Assembly: GCA_038204465.1 (NCBI GenBank)
Contig: JBBRCX010000004.1
Location: forward strand, 1 to 64,000
Direction: 5' to 3'
Length of the DNA stretch: 64,000 nucleotides
Origin: JBBRCX01 sp038204465
GTDB lineage: Bacteria > Planctomycetota > Phycisphaerae > Tepidisphaerales > Tepidisphaeraceae
Positions 24,154-33,718 of this stretch are shown here, one piece after another. How positions within the stretch are numbered: the first letter of the stretch is position 1; every line of letters begins with the position of its first letter. Made by a program: the position numbers and the translations under genes. The notes beneath the pieces were generated by a model. It ran no database searches. It worked only from the letters and a program-made list of their open reading frames with translations, and had not been told where the DNA came from.

Positions 24154-25215
24154 ATGGCTGTAGCAAACGAGGTCGAGAAGCGATCAGCCGCCAAGAAGGC
24201 GCCAGCCGGCTCGGGGGCCGAGGAGCGCAAGCGTCTGCGGATGATGATGCTCATCCGCCGCTTTGAGGAACGCACCTACCAGGAATACACCAAGCCCTAC
24301 ACCGGAAAGCACGGCGAAAAGGTCCTGCAGATCGGCGGGTTCTGTCATCTCTACAGCGGCCAGGAAGCAGTTGCCGTCGGAATCTCGTCCATCTTCCAGA
24401 AGGGGAAGGATTACCTGATCAACGGCTATCGCGACCACGGCCATTCCCTGGCACTTGGAATGGAGCCGCGAGCGGCGATGGCGGAACTGTTCGGCCGCGT
24501 CACCGGCTGCTCGAAGGGAAAGGGCGGGTCGATGCATTTCTTCCAGGCCGACGCCGGCAATCTCGGCGGCCATGGCATCGTCGGCGGCCAGATACCGCTC
24601 GGCGCCGGTGCCGCCTTTGCCTGTGCGTACAAGAAGACGGGTGGCGTATGCTTCACCCTCTTCGGTGACGGCGCCGTCAATCAGGGCACCTTCAATGAAT
24701 CACTCAATCTGGCCGGGCTCTGGAAGCTGCCGGCCATTTTCATTGTCGAAAACAACCTGATGGCGATGGGCACGCGGGTCGAGCGCTCCAGCGCCGAGAA
24801 GGACCTGGCGAAGCGCGCCTGCGGATACAACATGCCGCACCGCAACATCGACGGCAACGACGTGGATGTCGTCATCGGCGAGCTCGAAGAGGCATGTCAC
24901 CGCGCCCGATCGGGCGACGGGCCGAGCTATCTCGTTGCCAATACCTACCGCTTCCGCGGCCACTCAATGTCCGACCCGTTGAAATACCGCACCCGCGAGG
25001 AGGCGGAGAAGGCCCGCGAGCGCGACCCCATCAGCTTGTACGAGACCCGGCTGCGGGAGCGGGGGCTGATCAACGACAGCGCGATCGAGCAGATGGAAAA
25101 AGAGATCCGCGAGATCGTGGAGGACGCCGTTGTGTTCGCGGCCTCCAGCCCGCATCCCGAGCGTGAAGAGATGTACAAGGACATCCTCTCGGAGACCTAT
25201 CCGCTGCAGAAGTAG
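24154..25215 (+). CDS. pdhA: Pyruvate dehydrogenase E1 component, alpha subunit
   Basis: E1 decarboxylates pyruvate with thiamine diphosphate and passes the acetyl group to E2. The 353-residue protein has the cofactor motif from GDG (171-173) to NN (200-201), the YRDHGH segment and the phosphorylation-loop region YRFRGHSMSDP. The ATG at 24154 follows GGAG and starts MAVANEVEKRSAAKK, a Lys/Ala-rich N-terminal tail of about 25 residues before the domain. It is followed by pdhB after 51 bases, then pdhC and lpdA, so the whole complex is encoded in one cluster of heterotetrameric E1 type. Confidence 0.95.
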   Translation: MAVANEVEKRSAAKKAPAGSGAEERKRLRMMMLIRRFEERTYQEYTKPYTGKHGEKVLQIGGFCHLYSGQEAVAVGISSIFQKGKDYLINGYRDHGHSLALGMEPRAAMAELFGRVTGCSKGKGGSMHFFQADAGNLGGHGIVGGQIPLGAGAAFACAYKKTGGVCFTLFGDGAVNQGTFNESLNLAGLWKLPAIFIVENNLMAMGTRVERSSAEKDLAKRACGYNMPHRNIDGNDVDVVIGELEEACHRARSGDGPSYLVANTYRFRGHSMSDPLKYRTREEAEKARERDPISLYETRLRERGLINDSAIEQMEKEIREIVEDAVVFAASSPHPEREEMYKDILSETYPLQK

Positions 25216-25266
25216 CCGGGGTCGGAATCGGTTGAGCGCTTCCCACCACTCAGAACGGACGGCCGC

Positions 25267-26247
25267 ATGCCAGAGATTCAGTTCCGCCAAGCGCTCCGCC
25301 AGGCGATGGTCGAGGAGATGGAGCGCGACGAAAACGTTTTTCTGATGGGCGAGGAAGTCGCGGAGTACAACGGCGCCTACAAGGTGAGCGAGGGATTGCT
25401 CGACCGCTTCGGCCCCCGGCGCGTCATCGACACGCCGATCAGCGAGTCCGGATTTTCCGGTCTGGGCGTCGGCGCCGCGATGTGCGGGCTGCGCCCGATC
25501 GTCGAGTTCATGAGCTGGGCCTTCTCGCTTGTCGCCTTCGACCAGTTGATGAACAACACCGCCAACGTCCGCTACATGTCAGGCGGGCAGTTCAAGATCC
25601 CCATCGTTTTTCGCGGCGGCAACGGCATCGCCCACCAGCTTGGCGCAACCCACAGCCACCGCGTTGACGCGCTCTATAGCCGCGTTCCGGGGCTGGTGGT
25701 CGTCGCGCCCTCCACCCCGTATGACGCCAAGGGCCTGTTGAAGACCGCCATCCGCTGCGATGATCCGGTTATGTTCCTGGAGTCGGAGCTGATACTGAAC
25801 GATCTCGGCGAGGTGCCCGACGAGGAGTACACGCTTCCGATCGGCAAGGCGGACATCAAGAAGCCGGGCGACGACGTCACCATTATCTGCTGGTCGAAGA
25901 TGGTGAAGCTGAGCTTGAAAGTGGCGAAGGTGCTCGCCGAAGAGCATGACATCGACGCTGAAGTGATCGATCTGCGCACGCTTCGACCGCTCGATGAGCA
26001 AACCTGTATTGACTCCATCCGCAAGACCAACCGCTGCGTGATCGTCGATGAAGATTGGCCCTATTGCGGAATGGGCGCCGGCGTGCTGGAGCGGCTGACG
26101 CACAAGGTCTTCGACGACCTCGACGCGCCGATCGGCCGGGTCTGCTGCGAAGACGTGCCCCTGCCGTTTAATCACTACCTCGAGATAGACATGCAGCCAA
26201 GCCTGGAGAAGGTCGTGGAGAAAGTCCGCGAAGTCTGCTACCGATAG
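25267..26247 (+). CDS. pdhB: Pyruvate dehydrogenase E1 component, beta subunit
   Basis: The 326-residue protein is the beta half of E1 and completes the thiamine diphosphate site: FLMGEEVAEYNGAYKVSEGL with the cofactor glutamate, DTPISESGFSGLGVGAAM, and the LRTLRPLD segment of the C-terminal domain that contacts E2. The ATG at 25267 gives the usual start MPEIQFRQALRQAM. It lies between pdhA and pdhC (18 bases). Confidence 0.96.
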   Translation: MPEIQFRQALRQAMVEEMERDENVFLMGEEVAEYNGAYKVSEGLLDRFGPRRVIDTPISESGFSGLGVGAAMCGLRPIVEFMSWAFSLVAFDQLMNNTANVRYMSGGQFKIPIVFRGGNGIAHQLGATHSHRVDALYSRVPGLVVVAPSTPYDAKGLLKTAIRCDDPVMFLESELILNDLGEVPDEEYTLPIGKADIKKPGDDVTIICWSKMVKLSLKVAKVLAEEHDIDAEVIDLRTLRPLDEQTCIDSIRKTNRCVIVDEDWPYCGMGAGVLERLTHKVFDDLDAPIGRVCCEDVPLPFNHYLEIDMQPSLEKVVEKVREVCYR

Positions 26248-26265
26248 CGCCACGGGAGCCGCCCC

Positions 26266-27756
26266 ATGCCCGCCGAGATCACCATGCCCCAGCTCAGCGA
26301 CACGATGAGCGAGGGCACGCTCGTCAAATGGAACAAGAAGGAGGGCGATAAGGTCAAGGCCGGCGACGAGATCGCGGAGGTTGAAACCGACAAGGCCACG
26401 ATGCCGATGGAGGCGTTTGAGTCGGGCACGCTGGCGGTGATCGCGGTCAAGGAAGGGCAGAAGGTAAAGGTTGGCGATCGGTTGGCGGTGATCGCGACAG
26501 CCGGCGAGAAGGTCGAGGAGATCCGCAAGCAATTTGCCGGCAACGCCGCGACGAAGCGCCCTGAAGCGAAGCAGCCGGCAAAACCCCCGAAACAGAAGGG
26601 ACGGCAGGAGAACGAGGGCGAAGGCGGCATCGACGGCGCGTCCAGCCACGATATTGAGGGGGGGCGCTCACCCGTCCAGCAGGGACACGAGCAATCGCGC
26701 CGCGAACTGCTGCGCGAGCCGCGGGAGCACACGTCCGAACAACTCGCAAGCGAGGCGTCCGAGGCAGTGAAGAGCCGCCGCGCATCCAGTGCTAATGGGG
26801 CAGGCGCCTCGGAAGGGGGAGCGGGCGCCACCGCAACCCTCGCCGCCCCGGCGCCGGGAGATGATGGAGGCGGGCGGCTGCGCGTCTCGCCGCTGGCGCG
26901 GCGGATCGCAGCAGATCTCGGGCTGGATTTAAGCCAGATCCAGGGCAGCGGTCCCGGGGGGCGCATTGTGCGCGACGACGTCCTGGCGGTCGCGGAAAGA
27001 CCCGCCGCCGCGCCGGCACCTCAGCCCCCCACCTCGCCAGGCGCCGCTGCTTCCAACCTCCAGGCGGGTGACAAGCAGGTCATTCCGCTCTCGAAGATGC
27101 GCGCGGTGATCGCTGCCCGCCTGCAACAATCCAAGCAGACGGTTCCGCACTTCTACGAGACGATCGACGTGGATGTGGAGGCGGTATCCGAGTTGCGCGA
27201 GCGCCTCAACAAGCAGCTTGAAGCGGAAAAGGTTCGCATCTCGCTCGGTGATTTTGTCGCCAAGGCGCTCGGCTCCGCTCTGCTGCGCCATCCCGCACTG
27301 AACGCGACCTTCGATGGCGCGCAGATCACGCGCTATGGCGGCGTGAACCTCGGCATTGCGGTGGCGCTGCCGGATGGCCTGATCGTCCCGGTCCTGCGAG
27401 GAGTGAATCACCTCGGGCTGCGCGAGATCCGGATGCGAAGCGCAGACCTCGTCGAGCGCGCCCGCGCGCAGCGCCTGAAAGGCGATGAGTTGAGCGGCGC
27501 CACCTTCAGCGTGAGCAATCTCGGCGCCTACGGCGTGCGCGAGTTCAGCGCGATCATCAATCCCCCCGAAGTCGGCATCCTCGCCGTCGGCGCCGCCGAG
27601 AGGCGCGCGGTTGTGCGCGACGGACAGATTGTCGCCCGGACAATGATGAGTCTTACTCTTTCCGCAGACCACCGAGCCGTCGACGGCGCCAGCGCCGCCG
27701 ATTTCCTCCGCACGCTCAAGAATGTGCTGGAGGAGCCGGGCTTGATGCTGGTGTAG
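26266..27756 (+). CDS. pdhC: Dihydrolipoyl acetyltransferase (E2 of pyruvate dehydrogenase)
   Basis: E2 is the core of the complex and transfers acetyl groups from lipoyl-lysine to CoA. Domains in order: one lipoyl domain (residues 1-80, lipoylated K43 in ETDKATMP), a hydrophilic linker of about 120 residues rich in Gly/Glu/Gln, a peripheral-subunit-binding domain (about 205-245, SPLARRIAADLGLDL) and the catalytic domain with H469 and D473 in HRAVDGASAADF. At 496 aa it is a normal one-lipoyl E2. Its lipoyl domain is nearly identical to that of the downstream E3, which suggests recent duplication or conversion. Confidence 0.95.
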   Translation: MPAEITMPQLSDTMSEGTLVKWNKKEGDKVKAGDEIAEVETDKATMPMEAFESGTLAVIAVKEGQKVKVGDRLAVIATAGEKVEEIRKQFAGNAATKRPEAKQPAKPPKQKGRQENEGEGGIDGASSHDIEGGRSPVQQGHEQSRRELLREPREHTSEQLASEASEAVKSRRASSANGAGASEGGAGATATLAAPAPGDDGGGRLRVSPLARRIAADLGLDLSQIQGSGPGGRIVRDDVLAVAERPAAAPAPQPPTSPGAAASNLQAGDKQVIPLSKMRAVIAARLQQSKQTVPHFYETIDVDVEAVSELRERLNKQLEAEKVRISLGDFVAKALGSALLRHPALNATFDGAQITRYGGVNLGIAVALPDGLIVPVLRGVNHLGLREIRMRSADLVERARAQRLKGDELSGATFSVSNLGAYGVREFSAIINPPEVGILAVGAAERRAVVRDGQIVARTMMSLTLSADHRAVDGASAADFLRTLKNVLEEPGLMLV

Positions 27757-27874
27757 CTCACCTCGCCGCATCTCCGCAGCTTCTCTTCTTGCTTCCGTGC
27801 GTGCGCTGAACCTCCGTCGCATGACAACCCGCCGCTCGTTTCCTATCATCCGCGCCCAACAGGGAGCGAACCGA

Positions 27875-29689
27875 ATGGCGGCTGAAATCACGATGCCTCA
27901 GCTCAGCGATACGATGACTGAGGGCACGCTGGTGAAATGGCTGAAGAAGGAGGGGGAGCCGGTCAAGGCAGGGGACGAAATCGCGGAGATCGAGACCGAC
28001 AAAGCTACCATGCCGATGGAGGCGTTTGACTCAGGCGTGATCGCCTATCTGGCGGTGAAAGAGGGGCAGAAAGTCAAAGTCGGCGAAACACTCGCGGTGA
28101 TCGCGACCGCCGGTGAGAGCCGCGAGGAAATCAAGAAACAGTACGCATCGGGCGCTAAGCAGCGTCCCACGGCGACCGCGGTACAGGCGGCGCCTGAGCC
28201 GACGAGCGCGGGTCCGGTGAAACTGGGGCGGCCGGGGACGGGCGACGGAACGCGCGGTGCTTCTTCCCCCGCAGCACCTCCAGGCAAATCAACCACGAAG
28301 TATACGTACGACATCGTCGTGATCGGTGGTGGCCCCGCCGGTTACGCCGCGGCGATCCGAGCGGGGCAACTCAAGCAGCGCGTACTGTGCATCGAGAAAG
28401 AAAACCTCGGTGGGACCTGCCTCAATTGGGGGTGCATCCCAACCAAGGCGCTGCTCGATAACGGCGCCTTCGTCCGCCGGCTGCGCGAGGACGCGGCCGA
28501 GTGGGGTGTCTCGTTCGACAATCTTAAGGTCGACTTCGGCAAGGCCATCAGCCGCAGCCGCGCCATTGCTGACAAGCTCGCCAGGGGCATCGCCCACCTT
28601 TTTCGCAAATACGAAGTGAAGCATGAGATTGGGACGGGGCAGCTTCTGGGGCCGCATCGTGTAAAGCTCACCCGCAAGCAAGGATCGAGCGAAGTGACGG
28701 CTGGCAACGTGATTCTTGCGCCGGGTGCGCGGCCGCGCACGCTGCCGAACATCAGCTTCGACGGCAAGACCGTCATTTCCTCGCGCGAAGCCATGGCGCT
28801 GACGAAACAACCCAAGCGCATGGCGATCATTGGCGGCGGCCCGATCGGCTGCGAGTTCGCCGACTTCTACAACGCCATGGGAACCGAAGTGACGATCGTC
28901 GAGTTCCTTGACCACCTGCTGCCGATTGAAGACGATGACGTGTCGATCCTGCTCGAACGGGTTTTCGGCAAGCGCGGCATCAAAGTGCATACCAAGACCG
29001 CAGCGGAGCGGGTCGAGAAGACATCGGACGGGGTGCGGCTGCACGCCAAAGGGCCAGGCGGCGCGGTGACGGCCGACGCCGATGTCGTGCTGATGGGCGT
29101 CGGATTCACCGGCAATCTCGAGCAGCTCACTGAATCAGGCGTGAATCTCGAGCTGAACAAGGGTCACATCAAAGTCGATCGAGATTACCGCACGAACATC
29201 GAGGATGTCTGGGCCGTCGGCGACGTGATTGGCGCGCCGTGGCTCGCCCACGTGGCGCATCACCAGGCGGTTGCGTGCGTCGAGCGGATCTGCGGAATCT
29301 CGGATCACCGCGTCGATCTCGCCTGGGTTCCGGGCTGCACCTACACGCACCCGCAGGTGGCGCGGATGGGGCTGACCGAGCGATTGGCGCGGCAGGAAAA
29401 GCGCGAGATACGCATCGGGAAGTTCCCCTTCAGCGTGAGCGGCAGGGCCCTTGCCGCGGGCGAAACCGACGGCTTCGTGAAACTCATATTTGACTCCCGA
29501 TACGGCGAGCTGCTCGGCGTGCACATGATCGGCGAGAACGTCACGGAACTGCTTAGCGAGCTCGTGCTGGCGCACAACCTCGAGGCGACCGAGGACGAAA
29601 TCATCGAGGCGATGCACCCGCACCCAACGCTCTCCGAAGCGGTGATGGAAGCCGCCGGCGCTGCCGAAGGCCGCTCCATCCATCTTTAA
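27875..29689 (+). CDS. lpdA: Dihydrolipoyl dehydrogenase (E3) with N-terminal lipoyl domain
   Basis: E3 reoxidises dihydrolipoamide and makes NADH. After a lipoyl domain (residues 1-80, K43 in ETDKATMP) and a Pro/Ala/Thr linker, the flavoprotein begins at residue 145 with the FAD motif VVIGGGPAGYAA. The redox disulfide is C182/C187 (GGTCLNWGCIPTK), the NAD motif is IIGGGPIGCEFADF and the C-terminal base is in HPHPTLSEAV. Total length is 604 against about 470 for a plain E3. The ATG at 27875 follows AGGGAG. A lipoyl domain on E3 is known in some bacteria; here both E2 and E3 carry one. Confidence 0.95.
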   Translation: MAAEITMPQLSDTMTEGTLVKWLKKEGEPVKAGDEIAEIETDKATMPMEAFDSGVIAYLAVKEGQKVKVGETLAVIATAGESREEIKKQYASGAKQRPTATAVQAAPEPTSAGPVKLGRPGTGDGTRGASSPAAPPGKSTTKYTYDIVVIGGGPAGYAAAIRAGQLKQRVLCIEKENLGGTCLNWGCIPTKALLDNGAFVRRLREDAAEWGVSFDNLKVDFGKAISRSRAIADKLARGIAHLFRKYEVKHEIGTGQLLGPHRVKLTRKQGSSEVTAGNVILAPGARPRTLPNISFDGKTVISSREAMALTKQPKRMAIIGGGPIGCEFADFYNAMGTEVTIVEFLDHLLPIEDDDVSILLERVFGKRGIKVHTKTAAERVEKTSDGVRLHAKGPGGAVTADADVVLMGVGFTGNLEQLTESGVNLELNKGHIKVDRDYRTNIEDVWAVGDVIGAPWLAHVAHHQAVACVERICGISDHRVDLAWVPGCTYTHPQVARMGLTERLARQEKREIRIGKFPFSVSGRALAAGETDGFVKLIFDSRYGELLGVHMIGENVTELLSELVLAHNLEATEDEIIEAMHPHPTLSEAVMEAAGAAEGRSIHL

Positions 29690-30123
29690 CGCAGCGGCGA
29701 TATCCCAGTGGCGGCGGGCGCGTCCTGCGTCGCAATGAACCGTGAACGGTAAGCGGCCCGCAGGATCAGTGCGAAGGGAATCCACCAGATCAGGTCATTG
29801 GTAATGATCGTGATGCCGAAGCGCCAAGGCACTTGATCGCGGCTGGAGGCGGCAAGGAAGCCGATGGGGCCGAGGATCTTGCCAAGCAAGCCGACCAGCA
29901 CAATTGGCCAATGCCGCAGCGGATTCGTTGCGGCAATCGCGTAGCCAACGCCATATACGCCGACGATCATTCCAATGCACTGCCAGAACTGCGGGTAGTT
30001 CGGCGCCGCCATCTTCATCCGCTCGAACATCACGTTCGGAAAGCAGACGACAAAGATTCCCCAGAGGATGTTGTAGACCGCGCCCGCCCAGAGCACCGCG
30101 CACATCCATCGAGCCGGCTTCAT
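29686..30123 (-). CDS. Small four-span membrane protein
   Basis: The 145-residue protein has about four hydrophobic segments (around residues 7-27, 43-62, 71-92 and 110-130), with conserved-looking NILWGIFVVCFP, QCIGMIVGVYGVGYAIAA and GKILGPIGFL. The ATG at 30123 has a strong GAGGAGAC Shine-Dalgarno sequence, which rules out longer starts. The last codons overlap the convergent lpdA stop by four bases. I recall similar planctomycete proteins of unknown function. It does not obviously belong to the trpC unit upstream. Confidence 0.7.
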   Translation of the reverse strand: MKPARWMCAVLWAGAVYNILWGIFVVCFPNVMFERMKMAAPNYPQFWQCIGMIVGVYGVGYAIAATNPLRHWPIVLVGLLGKILGPIGFLAASSRDQVPWRFGITIITNDLIWWIPFALILRAAYRSRFIATQDAPAATGISPLR

Positions 30124-30223
30124 CGCGTCTCCTCGACGGGATTGTAGCGGGTGTGCTGGAGGCGCCGGTGGTTTCAGAAATTGAATAAGATTCCGGAGAA
30201 AGGGCAGGCGGGGAAACCTCTTC

Positions 30224-31033
30224 CTAAGGGTCGAAGAGTTCGTGGATCTTGGCGGCGATATCGTCGCTGCGCATGAGGCTTTCGCCGACCAGGACCGCAC
30301 GCACCCCGGCCGAAGCAAGCTTCTTGACGTCGTCTCGGCTATGGATGCCGCTCTCGCTCACCAGCACCGAGCGATCTTCCACCAACTCTGCCAGCCGAAG
30401 AGTCGTGCCGAGATCGGTCTTGAACGTGTTCAAGTCGCGGTTGTTGATGCCCAGCAGACTGTAGCTTCGATGGGGAAAGCCGATGACGTGATCGCGCACG
30501 CGCATCAGGCTGTCCAGGTTGTGAACCTCGATGAGACACGTCAGGTTCAGCTCCGTTGCAAGGATCTGGAGGTCGATCAACTCGCTGGTCTCGAGGCATT
30601 CCGCGATGAGCAGGATGGCATCGGCGCCGGCCGCGCGCGACTCGTAGACCTGGTATGGGTCGATGATGAAGTCCTTGCGCAGCACCGGAAGCCGCACGAC
30701 GTCGCGGATGGCGTGGATGTACTCGAGTCGCCCCTGGAAATACTTCTCGTCGGTTAAAACGCTCAGCGCGTCCGCGCCGGCCTGGGCATACGTCTGTGCG
30801 ATGGCAATCGGATCGAAGTCTTCGCGGATCACCCCCGCGCTGGGTGACGCCTTCTTCACCTCCGCGATCAGGTTCACCGGCTTGCGGGTGTTGGCAGTCA
30901 CCTTGTGAAAGAAATTGCGCGGGCGGCCGAGGGTCGTGATCGTCTCCTTCAACGCGTCGAGCGGCACGCTGGTCTTGCGATCCGCCACCTCTTGGCGCTT
31001 GGTCTGCAGGATTTGCTCCAGCACGCTGCTCAT
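30224..31033 (-). CDS. trpC: Indole-3-glycerol phosphate synthase
   Basis: TrpC closes the indole ring in tryptophan synthesis. The 269-residue TIM barrel shows the family landmarks: LIAEVKKASPSAGVI (catalytic Lys), ALSVLTDEKYFQG, LRKDFIIDPYQVYESRAAGADAILLI, GINNRDLNTF and the phosphate-binding VSESGIHSRDDV with VLVGESLM. It is a stand-alone gene here; no other trp genes are nearby. The ATG at 31033 gives the usual MSSVLEQIL start. Confidence 0.96.
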   Translation of the reverse strand: MSSVLEQILQTKRQEVADRKTSVPLDALKETITTLGRPRNFFHKVTANTRKPVNLIAEVKKASPSAGVIREDFDPIAIAQTYAQAGADALSVLTDEKYFQGRLEYIHAIRDVVRLPVLRKDFIIDPYQVYESRAAGADAILLIAECLETSELIDLQILATELNLTCLIEVHNLDSLMRVRDHVIGFPHRSYSLLGINNRDLNTFKTDLGTTLRLAELVEDRSVLVSESGIHSRDDVKKLASAGVRAVLVGESLMRSDDIAAKIHELFDP

Positions 31034-31155
31034 AGGAAAAACGCCGAGGGAGGTCTAGAATGCCCGTCTCCACCTGCCATGAAAGTGGGGCCGGAGCACT
31101 GTAAACCGGGTCGAGTGAATGTCAATTTATCCGCCGGTGCGGGATTGCGCAGCCG

Positions 31156-32133
31156 ATGGCCTTCGCATATCTAGGAATTGTTCTCAGCCTCATGATCGGC
31201 GCGGTTGCCGGTCTGTTCCGCGCTGAATCACTTGCGGGCCGCGCCCGATTGCCCGAGGGACGACCGGTCTGGCCGCTGATGATCGCCTTCGTCATCGCGG
31301 TGTCGGTGTGGCTCATGGTGCAGGTGAGTTTCGGAATGTGGAAGCAGGCCAGGCTGAGCGCGGTAGCCACGCACCCGGTCGTGTTGGAAGAATCCATGCT
31401 GACCGGCAACGATCTCGCCGTCCTCGCCACCGCCGCGCCCGCGGCAGGTTTCCTTCTCCTGTGCTCCGCGCACCTGCTCGTGCGCTCCGCCGTCGGACAG
31501 GACTTCGGGTTTTCGCTGCGGCGCCTGCCGCACGGGACTCTGCTGGGAGCGACCGCGTTTGCCGCGATCATGCCGTTGCTGCTCGGCGTCTCGGTCCTGA
31601 CAGAAGAAATGTACAACCGGATCGGATTCCAGCATCCCTCGGAGCATGAGCTGCTCAAGGTGATGGGCGAGGCGGCCGGATCGACAAAGCTCGCACTCGT
31701 GTTCGGTGCGGTCGTGTTGGCGCCGCTCTTCGAGGAACTTCTGTTTCGCGGCTATCTGCAAACGATTCTTCGACGCGTCTTTTCGCGGGCAAGATCGCGA
31801 CGATCACTCGCGCTGCCGCCCCTGGCGGTGCTCGTCCCCCCGGGCTCGGAGGGAATCGACCTGGCCCTTCCGCTGCCGGTGGCGCAGAGTTCCGACCTGC
31901 CGGCGCCGCGTCCCTTCATCGAGTCGGCGGCTGCCTGGACGGCGATCCTGCTCACCTCCGCCATGTTTGCACTGGTGCACCCCAAGTGGACATGGCCTCC
32001 CATCTTCGCCTTGTCGGTTTGTCTCGGATGGTTGTATGAGCGCACGGGAAATCTGTGGGCGCCGATCACGGTGCACGCGCTGTTCAACGCGGCTTCCACG
32101 CTCTGGTATCTGCACACGCTGCCGCCGCATTGA
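31156..32133 (+). CDS. CPBP family intramembrane glutamic protease
   Basis: The 325-residue multi-span protein has the CPBP (Abi) signature: the double glutamate and arginine in FEELLFRGYLQTILRR near residue 195, a histidine in LVHPKW and a last one in PITVHALFNAAS. These residues form the active site of Rce1-like membrane proteases. A loop of about 50 residues separates the first and second motif. The N-terminus has two or three further membrane segments. Substrate unknown. tyrS follows 67 bases later with its own promoter. Confidence 0.85.
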   Translation: MAFAYLGIVLSLMIGAVAGLFRAESLAGRARLPEGRPVWPLMIAFVIAVSVWLMVQVSFGMWKQARLSAVATHPVVLEESMLTGNDLAVLATAAPAAGFLLLCSAHLLVRSAVGQDFGFSLRRLPHGTLLGATAFAAIMPLLLGVSVLTEEMYNRIGFQHPSEHELLKVMGEAAGSTKLALVFGAVVLAPLFEELLFRGYLQTILRRVFSRARSRRSLALPPLAVLVPPGSEGIDLALPLPVAQSSDLPAPRPFIESAAAWTAILLTSAMFALVHPKWTWPPIFALSVCLGWLYERTGNLWAPITVHALFNAASTLWYLHTLPPH

Positions 32134-32158
32134 AGCGGTCTCCCGGCACCTTTACAAT
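32130..32158 (+). promoter_or_regulatory. Promoter of tyrS
   Basis: TTGAAG (32130-32135) and TACAAT (32153-32158) are 17 bases apart, overlapping the end of the CPBP gene and about 42 bases before the tyrS ATG. Confidence 0.5.
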
Positions 32159-32200
32159 CGCGCCGCGCTCCGGCTGGCGGCGCGGGATCCGAGAGCACTC

Positions 32201-33397
32201 ATGACCGTCGACGATCAGATAGCGGCGCTGTCGCGCCGATGCGAACGGATCCTGAGTGAGCAGGGCCTGCGGGCGAAGCTTGCCGCGAGCGCTCAAGATG
32301 GAAAACCCCTTCGAATCAAGCTGGGGATGGATCCGACGGCGCCCGATGTGACGCTGGGGCACGCAGTTCCGCTGCGCGTAGTCCGCCAGTTCCAGGACTG
32401 GGGCCACAAGGCGGTGTTGATCATTGGCGACTACACCGCGCGCGTGGGCGACCCCACCGGACGAAACCAGACGCGAAAAGTGCTGGCCGGTGATGAGATC
32501 GACGCCAACGCCAGGACGTACGTCGCGCAGATTGGCAAGATCCTCCGCACCGACGCGGAGCATCTCGAGGTGCGCCACAACGGCGAGTGGCTCGCCAGGA
32601 TGGGCCTCGTCGACATCATCAAGCTCGCGGCCCGCAAGAGCGTCGCACAGGTGCTCACCCGGGAAGACTTCGCCAACCGCTACGCCGAAGGCATCGACAT
32701 CCGGCTGCACGAGATGCTCTACCCGCTGCTGCAGGGGTGGGACAGCGTGATGGTCAACGCCGACGTCGAAATGGGCGGCAGCGATCAGCTGTTCAACAAC
32801 CTGGTCGGACGCGAATTCCAGAAGGAAGACGGCGCGCAGCCCCAGGTCGTCATTGTCACGCCGCTTCTCGTCGGCACCGATGGCGTGAGGAAGATGTCCA
32901 AGTCGCTCGGTAATTACATCGGGGTCAACGATCCGCCGAGCGGCGAGAACGGAATCTTCGGCAAGATCATGTCGCTGCCGGATGCGCTGATGGAAAGCTA
33001 CTACACGCTGCTGACCGAGATACCGGCGGCTGAGTTCAACGCGCAGATTGCGAACAGCCCGCGCGATGCGAAGGTACGGCTGGCGAAGGAGGTCATCCGC
33101 TGGCTGTGCGGGGACGCGGAAGCCGGCGCCGCGGAAGCGGCATTCATCCGTCAGTTCAGCGAGAAGAAGGAGCCCGACTCAATGCCGGAACATTCCGTCG
33201 GACCGGGCCCGCATAAGCTGAGCGTGCTGTTAGCTCAGTCCGGACTGGCGGCATCCAACGGCGAGGCAATCCGCAAGATCAAGGAAGGCGCCGTCGACCT
33301 GAACGGCGAGCGCGTGACCGATTTCCAGAAGCAAATCACCCTCGAGCAGCCAGTCACCGTGCGCCTCGGCCGCAAGTACGCACGCCTGAAGCCTTGA
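32201..33397 (+). CDS. tyrS: Tyrosyl-tRNA synthetase
   Basis: TyrRS charges tRNA-Tyr. The 398-residue protein has the class I signatures in the right places: LGMDPTAPDVTLGHAVPLR (HIGH-type motif at 51-54), GGSDQLFNN in the substrate pocket and an intact KMSKS at 231-235, followed by an S4-like RNA-binding domain (about 335-398, IRKIKEGAVDLNGERV). It belongs to the KMSKS type of TyrRS that is shorter than the E. coli form. The start is the ATG at 32201, MTVDDQIAALSRRCE. Confidence 0.96.
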   Translation: MTVDDQIAALSRRCERILSEQGLRAKLAASAQDGKPLRIKLGMDPTAPDVTLGHAVPLRVVRQFQDWGHKAVLIIGDYTARVGDPTGRNQTRKVLAGDEIDANARTYVAQIGKILRTDAEHLEVRHNGEWLARMGLVDIIKLAARKSVAQVLTREDFANRYAEGIDIRLHEMLYPLLQGWDSVMVNADVEMGGSDQLFNNLVGREFQKEDGAQPQVVIVTPLLVGTDGVRKMSKSLGNYIGVNDPPSGENGIFGKIMSLPDALMESYYTLLTEIPAAEFNAQIANSPRDAKVRLAKEVIRWLCGDAEAGAAEAAFIRQFSEKKEPDSMPEHSVGPGPHKLSVLLAQSGLAASNGEAIRKIKEGAVDLNGERVTDFQKQITLEQPVTVRLGRKYARLKP

Positions 33398-33478
33398 TCG
33401 CCTCTCTCAACGGCTACCGAATCTCACCGTTGGCACGCCATTTGTTCCTTCGACCCGCATCTCTTACCTGGAGGTTCG

Positions 33479-33640
33479 ATGGGACGTGAAGACGTAGCGG
33501 CCGGTAAGGCCAAGCAAGTCAGAGGCAAGGTCAACGACGTGGTGGGCGCCATGAAGGGAGATACAGGGCAGCAGATCAAAGGCAAAGTTCAGAAGGCGGT
33601 CGGCAAGGCGCAGGCGGCGCTGGGAAAGAAACCAAGATAG
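33479..33640 (+). CDS. CsbD family stress-response protein
   Basis: A 53-residue, Lys/Gly/Ala-rich protein of the CsbD (YjbJ) family: AAGKAKQVRGKVNDVVGAM and then DTGQQIKGKVQKAVGKAQ, the family's repeated G-K-x-K-x-x-G pattern. CsbD proteins are abundant under general stress in many bacteria, but their molecular role is not known. A strong GGAGG stands seven bases before the ATG. A hairpin at 33668-33698 probably ends the transcript. Confidence 0.9.
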   Translation: MGREDVAAGKAKQVRGKVNDVVGAMKGDTGQQIKGKVQKAVGKAQAALGKKPR

Positions 33641-33667
33641 CCGCCCCCGATTCTCCCGGGACCACGT

Positions 33668-33698
33668 ACTGCCGGACAGCTCACTGCCCGGCAGTTTC
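33668..33698. terminator. Probable terminator between csbD and the CBS gene
   Basis: ACTGCCGG (33668-33675) and CCGGCAGT (33688-33695) form a perfect 8-bp stem with a 12-base loop, followed only by TTTCC. It lies between convergent genes and may serve both. Confidence 0.55.
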
Positions 33699-33718
33699 CA
33701 TTGCGCGACGATACGCGT

